Shown here: in pieces, positions 1 to 6,570 of the stretch
Layout: every line of letters starts with the position of its first letter
How positions within the stretch are numbered: position 1 is the first letter of the stretch
Assembly: GCA_029864335.1 (NCBI GenBank)
Contig: JAOTTS010000003.1
Span: forward strand, 1-64,000
Source: Candidatus Nitrosopumilus sp.
Lineage (GTDB): Archaea > Thermoproteota > Nitrososphaeria > Nitrososphaerales > Nitrosopumilaceae
Reading direction: 5' to 3'
DNA length: 64,000 nucleotides
Made by a program: the position numbers and the translations under genes
Notes under the pieces: model-generated
Database searches by the model: none
What the model was told of the DNA's origin: nothing
What the model saw: the letters and a program-made list of their open reading frames with translations, nothing else

Positions 1-37
1 TCAACACATCTGCTGGTACATCGTATACCTTTGCCAT
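1..37 (-). CDS. rps19e: 30S ribosomal protein S19e, N-terminal fragment (cut by window edge)
   Basis: Only the first 12 codons lie inside the window, reading MAKVYDVPADVL on the minus strand. This opening is characteristic of archaeal ribosomal protein S19e, a small-subunit protein shared with eukaryotes. A TATA box lies about 28 nt upstream of the ATG, so the transcript is probably leaderless. The rest of the gene lies beyond the left edge; the call rests on a short N-terminal signature only. Confidence 0.7.
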   Translation of the reverse strand, partial: MAKVYDVPADVL

Positions 38-60
38 AAAGTGAAAAAATTGATAATCGT

Positions 61-70
61 CTTATAAATC
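61..70 (-). promoter_or_regulatory. TATA box of rps19e
   Basis: On the minus strand this reads GATTTATAAG, centred about 28 nt before the rps19e ATG. That is the spacing expected for an archaeal TATA box driving a leaderless transcript. Confidence 0.6.
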
Positions 71-159
71 ATTGAGGTATTCAGTTAGGTTTCTTAAACA
101 CATTTCAGCCTAAGTTTTCAGATCGGGATTTCATTTTTCTTTAAAAAACATTTTTTGTA

Positions 160-750
160 TCAATCTTTTTGATAAAGAGCATATATGCCTCCAATGGCGT
201 ATAACACTGCAATAAAAAGGCGTGACAGTAAAATAGCAATATCTTGTGTTTCTAGAAAAAATGAAGAGTCAATCTCAAAAGCAGGCAAAATTAAAGCAAG
301 CGATACAATTCCAACTAATAGCTGCTCTTTGTTATTTAACCCACTAAATTTTTTCATAAAAACAAAAGTTGAGATATTTCCTAGTCCTATTCCTAAAAGA
401 ATCAAGTACTGAGAAAATTCTGGAAAAAATGCAATTAATGCAAAAGGTAATGCCCAACAAATACCATTTATGGTTTTAATTGATATGGGCCATTTTGTAC
501 TATTTTTCATTCTTTGACGTATTGAGGAAAAAACTAGTTTGAATTTTCTAAATTGCAAACCAAAGATTAAACCAGAAATAATTAACCATATTATTACATA
601 AAAGAATAAAGGCACATCATTTCGAAATGCAATTTCACTTACAATTGAACCACTAGAAACTAAAATAGCAATATTTATGAAAAAAATTCCAAAAGCACGT
701 CTAATTTGTAATGTTGAGTATGTCGTGATTGAAATTCGATACATCGACAT
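160..750 (-). CDS. Integral membrane protein of unknown function
   Basis: A 196-aa protein with about six predicted membrane helices (roughly residues 19-38, 46-66, 95-110, 113-133, 143-160 and 170-192) joined by short basic loops such as QFRKFKLVF. No catalytic motif is visible and I do not recognise the family. Two ATGs (codons 1 and 3) could both serve as the start. It stands alone, followed by an intergenic stretch of about 270 bp that holds only a doubtful 22-codon ORF. Confidence 0.75.
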   Translation of the reverse strand: MSMYRISITTYSTLQIRRAFGIFFINIAILVSSGSIVSEIAFRNDVPLFFYVIIWLIISGLIFGLQFRKFKLVFSSIRQRMKNSTKWPISIKTINGICWALPFALIAFFPEFSQYLILLGIGLGNISTFVFMKKFSGLNNKEQLLVGIVSLALILPAFEIDSSFFLETQDIAILLSRLFIAVLYAIGGIYALYQKD

Positions 751-830
751 TTAAATTGAAACAGACTAATGAGTGAATTATTAAGTATTAAGAAACCTCA
801 TGTTCTTTCTAATTTTTGTTTCATTTATCA

Positions 831-899
831 TTAAGGAATAGATTCAATGTCTTGTTCTAGATCTTTAAAGTCTTGCCACCATTCATTATTTTGAGACAT
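831..899 (-). CDS. Possible 22-aa small ORF
   Basis: An ATG-initiated 22-codon frame begins MSQNNEWWQDFKDLEQ and ends with TAA. It is acidic, with a WW pair and no membrane segment. It is the only coding-like stretch in the 750-1024 gap. Nothing beyond composition supports expression, so it may be chance. Confidence 0.25.
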   Translation of the reverse strand: MSQNNEWWQDFKDLEQDIESIP

Positions 900-1023
900 A
901 TTTTAGATGACCAAGGATCTAGGCTTATAGATCTTTTCAAAAATATTCAGCTAATTTTGTTGAACATAATTTAGCGTAAAATTAGCTAAATCTAGATTTT
1001 TCTAGAAAAAAAGGACCAATATT

Positions 1024-1994
1024 CTAATTTATTTTAATTATGCCCTTTTCAATTAAAAATTGTAATCCCTTAATGACTTCATTCTCTGAAATCAAGTCAT
1101 CTGAAAACCATTTAAACACGGTTTTGATCCAACCTGGAATTTTTGTTTCAATAACTGAGTTGTCATCTATTATTTCATTATTTTTTTGAGAATTGGTATT
1201 TTTAATCACTTCAATTTGTTGAAATGTTAAAGCTGCTTTTTCATTTTCTCCCAAACCAACAAAAACCAAACTTTTACCTTGTAATGCATTGAGATTATCT
1301 GAATCTATAAAAAGAGCTTTCTCATATTGAAACATGGCATTATCGTAATCTTTAATTTTCAAAAATACATTTCCCTTTCCAATAATTACATTTACGTGCT
1401 CAGGATTAATGCTTGATCAAAGTATGATATTGCCTTGTCAAAATCATTTAATTCCGAATATGCATTTCTCATTCCAACAAGAGATTCTAGATTATCAGGT
1501 TCAATTATTAAAACAGATGTACGGTAAATTATCTCTTCGTCATAATTTTTTTGAAATGAATAAACATTTCCAAGTCCATTTAATGCATCCACATGAGTTG
1601 GTAAGATAGACAAGGTACTGCTTAGATATTTTTCAGCTTCAACGTCAAGTCCTATTGCCAACATTGCATTTCCTTTATCACTTAGAAAAAATGGATTAGT
1701 TGAATTAAGTGAAATGGCTTTGTCATAGAATTCAATTGCAGAAGAATAATTACCCATTCTATGAAATACAGCACCTTTTCCTGCAATTGCTTCTGAATAA
1801 TTAGGATCGATTCTTAAGATATCATCATAGATCTGCATAGCCTGTGTAAAATTTCCAAGGGTAAAATAATATTCTGCATCATAATACATCTGATCTATTT
1901 CATTTTTTGAAAGCCCATAAGCATCAGCTATTAGTCCAGAAAATAATATCATCCCCAAGAATCCAAGCCGAAAGTGTAAATCACAAGTCATCAT
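1024..1994 (-). pseudogene. Secreted TPR-repeat protein broken by a frameshift
   Basis: The first frame (1392-1994, 200 aa) has a signal peptide ending near DAYG and then about five TPR units. It runs off at ALILST-stop inside a TPR. The second frame (to 1024) continues the same repeat as NPEHVNVIIGKGNVF and finishes with an ordinary TPR and the C-terminal motif IPGWIK...WF...GLQFLIEKGIIKI also seen in two other secreted proteins of this window. The break is at 1403-1409, where a single TTAATCC (minus strand) occurs. Two tandem copies would restore ALILNPEH, a perfect TPR transition, so a 7-bp slippage deletion is the simplest explanation. It could be a true pseudogene, a contingency site or an assembly error. 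Confidence 0.75.
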
Positions 1995-2048
1995 TTTATT
2001 TGTATATTGTAAAAGAGTTTATTGTTATCCCTTAGATTATGAATTTGA

Positions 2049-2230
2049 TCACTTATTTGATATCTCTTCTACACGAACAAGATTTTCATCATTTCTAGAT
2101 TCACAGTGAGTTGTCTGCCATTTGTTTAGATTTACTATATCAGAGATTAGAAAGGACTTGATGATGTCCCTGAAACTCCGTTGAACTCCTCAAAAATTTC
2201 AAATGGCTCAAAGGATGCAAAGTATTGCAT
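2049..2230 (-). pseudogene. Possible decayed small gene
   Basis: An ATG frame beginning MQYFASFEPFEIFEEF stops after 27 codons at 2147. A second frame overlapping it reads RDIIKSFLISDIVNLNKW and on to VRVEEISNK before a stop at 2049. Joining the two near position 2190 by one frameshift would give a protein of about 60 residues with ordinary composition. The remaining parts of the 1995-2442 intergenic region show nothing clear. I do not recognise the family; chance coding-like sequence is possible. Confidence 0.35.
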
Positions 2231-2442
2231 AAAGTGGATTATCTGATTTATTCTATTGAGAAGTGTTTAGTAGTATTGTATAGGATTATGAAAAAGAAAA
2301 AGAGGGTTTGATACGACGCCGATAATTTAGATAATTTAAAATTTTTTTATAATATACAATGCTTAATTACAAGTTATCAACAAAAAAAAGTGTTCAAAGA
2401 AGAATTATCTTCAACATGTGACGAAGAGGTGTTATAAGTTAA

Positions 2443-2754
2443 ATGTCTACAATGAAAAGATTGGCGGTACTAGTAAAAAATGAAAAAGCTGATGTCGTTA
2501 TCGTATCTCTAAGAGAATTAGATCTAGATGCAATAATATATGATGTAAAGAGTGCTGGAAAAGAAAAAGAAAAAGCACGATCTCGTGGAGGATCAAGTGG
2601 AGTGGGTTCTACACATATTCCACGAAAAATAATAGCTACAATCGTTGAGTCTGACAGAATTAAAGACGTATCTGCGGCGATAAAGAAAGCCCTAGGCGAT
2701 GAAAGCAAAGGCGTAATAATTATTTCACCTATAGATGATTTTATTCCATTCTAG
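2443..2754 (+). CDS. PII-like nitrogen/carbon signalling protein
   Basis: A 103-aa protein with the ferredoxin-like PII layout: a first strand KRLAVLVKNEKADVVIVSL, a T-loop-like glycine/serine and lysine-rich segment at residues 38-58, and a C-terminal IIISPIDDF that matches the end of the PII fold (usually FVSPVEDVV). It is slightly shorter than GlnB/GlnK (about 112 aa). It lacks the usual T-loop tyrosine and the TGKIGDGKIF signature, so the ligand and partner may differ. PII proteins bind ATP/ADP and 2-oxoglutarate and control transporters such as Amt. The amt gene here is about 37 kb away, so no partner is implied by neighbourhood. A GAGGTG element lies 12-17 nt before the ATG. Confidence 0.75.
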   Translation: MSTMKRLAVLVKNEKADVVIVSLRELDLDAIIYDVKSAGKEKEKARSRGGSSGVGSTHIPRKIIATIVESDRIKDVSAAIKKALGDESKGVIIISPIDDFIPF

Positions 2755-2822
2755 TTTTTCATAGATATAGAAAATTATTTTAAAAATTCGTGTTTGAATA
2801 ATCCTATCAAAGATTAAGAAGT

Positions 2823-3168
2823 CTAATTCTCCATTGTAATCTCTTTACCAGTGTCATCTTTGAAGCCAAACCCCCTCTTGTTAGGATCTGGTCTTGGAAT
2901 CATAGGATCAAGTTTTGTCTTAAAGTTGTCAATCCCTAACAACTCTCCTGCAGCTTCTGGAAGTAATGGGAATTCCTTGTTTAGTTTTCTTTTTCTTTGT
3001 TATCAAATAAGATTTAGATTGTGTTTAGTTTTATGGGAAGTGTTTTGTCTAGAGTTTCATCTCTGTCATAACTTTCCTGCAACCTGTACATGTTGGATTT
3101 GGAATATCAGAGTCTAGGACAAAATAAATGTCACAATCTATGCATTTCCAGATACTTATTCCCATCAT
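2823..3168 (-). pseudogene. Remnant of a small zinc-ribbon gene
   Basis: The frame starting at 3168 reads MMGISIWKCIDCDIYFVLD and continues to PTCTGCRKVMTEMKL before a TAG at 3049. It therefore holds a CxxC...CxxC zinc ribbon of 39 aa. Further along the same strand an ATG-less frame (about 2823-3000) reads KEFPLLPEAAGELLGIDNF and ends GFGFKDDTGKEITMEN-stop, which looks like the C-terminal part of a real protein. The segment between contains stops in every frame. One gene broken by at least two lesions is the best reading; alternatively the zinc ribbon is a free-standing mini-protein. Confidence 0.5.
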
Positions 3169-3270
3169 GTCTTAGTATAGGTAAAACTCAAATAAGAAAT
3201 CAACTACACAAAAAATGAATGATTGTTTGATTAGTGTAATAAAATGTGCCTGATGAGAAGTTGACTTTTA

Positions 3271-4244
3271 CTACACGAGATTTTCCTGATTGAGATGAGT
3301 GTACTTTGAGGACATTAGGGAAGTTTTTTCTCAGCCGTGTCTTATTCTGTTTTCTGATTCTGTCAGTTTGTTTGCCAGGTCTGTAATCTCTTTGTGTCTA
3401 AACAGATGGGAAGAAATTCTCTTTGTAATTCCAGCTTGTCTTACTCTTTTTTGCAAAATGGAGTTAAATCCTGCATAATTGATTGGTTCTCCAAATGTGT
3501 CACTTGCATGAATGTATACCTATAGTGGACTCTCATGATTGTTTTTGTTTGGGTGATCATTTAGCCATCGTGTAAGATAGGGACTGACTTTACAATTCCG
3601 ATTGGCCTTACCCCTGTCTTTCTATCTACTTTCATCATGCCACCATTCTTGTCAATGGTAAAATCCTTGATCTTCATTCCTAGTAATTCACCAACTCTTG
3701 TTCCAGCTTCTGCATGAACTGCAATCATTGCCTTGTCTCTGGAAGAATCAGCGCATACGGATAGAATTTTGCTTACCTCATCATCTGTTGGCAAGTCTTC
3801 ATGAGTAAGTTTGTCCTTTGGTTTTTTGGATTTGATGAACTTTAGTATCTGCAATTCCCCATCTTCTGGTTTGCTTCTTGAACCTAGTTTGACAAATCTA
3901 ACTATACCTCGAATTGACATCTTGAGAACAAATGTATAGCCTATCTCCTTGCCGTTCTTGCCATGCTTTATCATAATGTTTGCAATTAATTCTCTAATGT
4001 CATTTTCTGTAACATCTATCCAGTCTTTCTGCAGAACTTTTGTCAGTAACCCAAAGTGATTCAGATTCTTGTATCTAGTGTTTTCTGATACGCTGTTAAT
4101 TATCATATCATCATTATAATTCAAAAATATCTGATAATTTTTTATAGTCATTTGATTTTTTTGCTTCTCAAGATATTTTGTAATCCACTGTGCTCTTCTA
4201 TGGATGTTTTCTTTTTGATCAGTTGAGATAACTAGTTTGGACAT
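3271..4244 (-). pseudogene. Decayed tyrosine recombinase (phage-type integrase)
   Basis: The intact N-terminal 227 aa (3561-4244) include a core-binding domain and the box I arginine in EAGTRVGELLGM. The frame then ends at IVKSVPILHDG. In the neighbouring frame the protein continues as SPYLTRWLNDHPNKNNHESPL, so one C is missing from a C run near 3580. Further on there is a TAG where SPLW is expected, the box II motif HLFRHK, a TGA where a Trp is expected, and SKYTHLNQENL with the catalytic tyrosine before the natural stop at 3271. All catalytic residues remain recognisable but at least three lesions separate them, so the enzyme must be inactive. It lies about 400 bp from tRNA-Gly; tRNA genes are common integration sites, but no att repeat was found. 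Confidence 0.85.
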
Positions 4245-4282
4245 ATTATCTAATTTGTGCCTAGATGTTTATAATATACTGG

Positions 4283-4591
4283 TCAAGATGATTGAGGTAT
4301 TATTTTGCGATAAGTATGCCCACACAAGTTGCAAGAAATTCTGATCGACTTGACAGATGCTCTGCCTAGACGAATTCTGGAATTTATTCCAGGTGTAATA
4401 AATGACTTGCATTTTTTGCAGAAAACCATTCTAAGATCATAAGGCATTCGAATTTTGTGTCTTGTACTAATTCTTCTAGCAAGATAGGCCTGACGCTGAG
4501 AAAGTTTGGGATTTGTTTTTGCATTAGTTATTGCATTTTCAATAAGAATTTGCATTCGCTCCATTGCAATTTTTCTTACTGCAGATTTCAC
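4283..4591 (-). CDS. rnp4: Ribonuclease P protein component 4 (Rpp21 family)
   Basis: A 102-aa basic protein with an N-terminal helical half (RMQILIENAITNAKTNPKLS) and a C-terminal zinc ribbon CKKC...CNLC. This is the layout of archaeal Rnp4/Rpp21, which binds the RNase P RNA and pairs with Rnp... Rpp29 to help cleave the 5' leader of pre-tRNA. The Arg/Lys-rich stretch between the two halves (YLARRISTRHKIRMPYDLRM) is typical. It lies 52 nt downstream of tRNA-Gly on the same strand, so the tRNA and the enzyme subunit that matures it may share a transcript. An internal ATG (MERMQ) is an alternative start. Confidence 0.9.
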   Translation of the reverse strand: MKSAVRKIAMERMQILIENAITNAKTNPKLSQRQAYLARRISTRHKIRMPYDLRMVFCKKCKSFITPGINSRIRLGRASVKSIRISCNLCGHTYRKIIPQSS

Positions 4592-4643
4592 ATTACTTTC
4601 TGAAATTACACCTAAAAATTAGTTCTTACTATAATGTAAAAAT

Positions 4644-4716
4644 GCAGTCAGCGGGATTCGAACCCGCGTCACAGGGTTGGAAACCCCGAATACTAACCAG
4701 GCTATACTATGACTGC
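4644..4716 (-). tRNA. tRNA-Gly (anticodon UCC)
   Basis: The 73-nt minus-strand sequence folds as a cloverleaf. The acceptor stem is GCAGTCA/TGACTGC, the anticodon stem CGGGG/CCCTG holds the loop TTTCCAA (anticodon TCC), and the T arm is GCGGG-TTCGAAT-CCCGC. The CCA end is not encoded and no intron is visible in the anticodon loop. The D stem has one mismatch. Confidence 0.93.
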
Positions 4717-4738
4717 AACAGAATGCAAATTTTAGTTC

Positions 4739-5407
4739 CTACATAAAAATGGTTTTTTCGCACTCATAGAGTAGTCTAGCAACTACAACATGGCCTTCAA
4801 ATGATTCGTCATCAATAGAATACAGATCAGTAATTTTGTTTTCAATAAAATCAGAAAAATGCCCCTTTTGAAATCCGCCAACTACAATACACGTATTATC
4901 TGAAATCTCTGCCGCAATTTTTTCATATGAACTAGATTTACCTTTTGTAGAAAATCCAATTACTTTAGATGGATTTATTTCATCAAGGAGTTCTGAAAAT
5001 GTTTTTTCTTTAATCTCCAGTAACACTTCATTATTTGCTATATTTTTTTTGTCTTGATACAGTTTTTCAATTACTCCTTCAAATCTATGATAAGATTTTG
5101 GAATGTGAACATTTTGACCAAAGTAAATTACTTTATCATCAACTGTATGAATGTAAATTTTTATTTTGTTTTGAAGATATAATGGAATTGTCGTAGCTTC
5201 AAGTATTGAAAAGTGCACTAGATCTGGTCTTCCTCTTTTCATTTCATTTTCAATTCCTTTCATAGCTGCAAAATGCCATGAATTATCTAGTAAGATTTCT
5301 GATGGATGTTTTCCAAGTTTTCTTGCATGAGAAATTACTGATGGATGATCTTGTAGTTCAAAAGGAACAAGTTCTAATGAGGATTCTGATAAAACTAAAG
5401 AAATCAT
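4739..5407 (-). CDS. nep1: rRNA small-subunit pseudouridine N1-methyltransferase Nep1
   Basis: A 222-aa SPOUT-class methyltransferase of the Nep1/Emg1 family. Family members methylate N1 of a pseudouridine in the helix 35 region of 16S rRNA and assist small-subunit assembly. Recognisable features are the N-terminal strand and HPSVISHARKLGKHPSEILLD, the RGRPD segment (KRGRPDLVHFSILEA), IYIHTVDDKVIYFG, and the C-terminal SAM-binding knot VVGGFQKGHFSD followed by the LYSIDDESFEGHVVVARLL motif. Length agrees with other archaeal Nep1 proteins. The upstream gene ends 1 nt before this start, so the two are probably cotranscribed. Confidence 0.92.
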   Translation of the reverse strand: MISLVLSESSLELVPFELQDHPSVISHARKLGKHPSEILLDNSWHFAAMKGIENEMKRGRPDLVHFSILEATTIPLYLQNKIKIYIHTVDDKVIYFGQNVHIPKSYHRFEGVIEKLYQDKKNIANNEVLLEIKEKTFSELLDEINPSKVIGFSTKGKSSSYEKIAAEISDNTCIVVGGFQKGHFSDFIENKITDLYSIDDESFEGHVVVARLLYECEKTIFM

Positions 5408-5408
5408 T

Positions 5409-6524
5409 TTAGTTAGTCATTTCAATTTGTTTTTTAAATTCATTCCAACCAGATTTTGGAGTACCATCACTATTGATCAATCCTGCATTGCAGACATACT
5501 GGTTTAATCTCTCAATCACGTATTCACTGCTTCCAAAACCAGAACCACCAACTGTTAATGAATCCTCACCAATTTCTTGTTCTTCAAATATGCATGTTCC
5601 TTCGGGTTTATCATATTGCCTGTACCAGGTAAAAAATTCCAAGTCAGATTCATTTTCAGTGTAAAATTCAAAGGATTTTTCTAAAAATTCTGTTTGTGCA
5701 GAATCACTTCCTCCAACGAAATCAGAAGTACTCCAGCTAAGTTCAAAAATTCCGACTTTTTTATCTCCTGCTAAATCAAATACTTGCTGTAAATCTTCTT
5801 TTGCTTGCTGTGGAGTTTTAACAATATCATTTAGAGTATTAACTGGAGAATAAGAAAATGCAATAAAATCACCAATCGCTAAATCAGTCACAATATATTG
5901 CAGATTTTTGTTTATTACTTGATGTAATGCAAATGCATTTCCAATCTTAATATCAGGATGTTTTTCTTTGGTTTTTTCATAAACTCCATTGAATAGATCC
6001 TTGTAAACAGTAATATTCTGTTCATTAAATCTAAATTGTGATTCTGTTTCTCCTGAAAGAATCACAGTATCAATAATGTCATATCTTGATAATATTGCAT
6101 CAAGTACACTAACAACTCTATCTTCCCCAATCGAAATTATTGGTGGCTTTCCAATCCAACTTGGGAAAGGTCCAAGTGTTTCACCATTAATAACAGAAAA
6201 GTAAAGAGTTACTTTGAGATTATTTTTTTTATTAAAACTCATTAATGCATCTGATTGTTGCCAATCAAATTCTCCACGTACAGGTTCAACTAAATTCCAA
6301 AAAACATATACATTACTTCTTCCAATTCCAGAGCTTGCAGCTTCAGAGTAAATTTGATCCAAGTTTTGTAAAGTAATAGATTGACTTGGAGAATTAATTA
6401 CAAGACCAATTTTTTCATTAGTTTTTTGAGTCATAATTTCTGAATTTGATATGGCTAAAAATGCTGATGCTATTGCAATTATTACTACTATACTTGCTAT
6501 TATGGCTAGGATTTTCTTGTCCAC
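5409..6524 (-). CDS. Membrane-anchored (beta/alpha)8-barrel glycoside-hydrolase-like protein
   Basis: The 371-aa protein starts with a signal anchor (residues about 5-25). It then resembles a clan GH-A barrel: VYVFWNLVEPVRGEFDW near residue 73, SGETE near residue 160 (possible acid/base glutamate) and KKVGIFELSWSTSDF near residue 257 (possible nucleophile glutamate). These placements are by analogy and not proved. The catalytic part should face the outside of the cell, so a role in surface glycan or S-layer sugar trimming is possible. It ends 1 nt before nep1, a pairing with no obvious functional logic. The exact GH family cannot be assigned by eye. Confidence 0.6.
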   Translation of the reverse strand: MDKKILAIIASIVVIIAIASAFLAISNSEIMTQKTNEKIGLVINSPSQSITLQNLDQIYSEAASSGIGRSNVYVFWNLVEPVRGEFDWQQSDALMSFNKKNNLKVTLYFSVINGETLGPFPSWIGKPPIISIGEDRVVSVLDAILSRYDIIDTVILSGETESQFRFNEQNITVYKDLFNGVYEKTKEKHPDIKIGNAFALHQVINKNLQYIVTDLAIGDFIAFSYSPVNTLNDIVKTPQQAKEDLQQVFDLAGDKKVGIFELSWSTSDFVGGSDSAQTEFLEKSFEFYTENESDLEFFTWYRQYDKPEGTCIFEEQEIGEDSLTVGGSGFGSSEYVIERLNQYVCNAGLINSDGTPKSGWNEFKKQIEMTN

Positions 6525-6570
6525 GTCGATTCAAAATGAAAAGGAAGTAAAAAAGTTGTGATTCTGTTAT

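Noticed and set aside
2851-3117. 88-codon plus-strand open frame
   Set aside because: It lies opposite the zinc-ribbon remnant, has a low-complexity Phe/Leu-rich stretch and no family resemblance; the minus strand gives better protein sequence.
4283-4720. Integrase attachment duplication around tRNA-Gly
   Set aside because: No second copy of the tRNA 3' end was found between the tRNA and the decayed integrase or elsewhere in the window.
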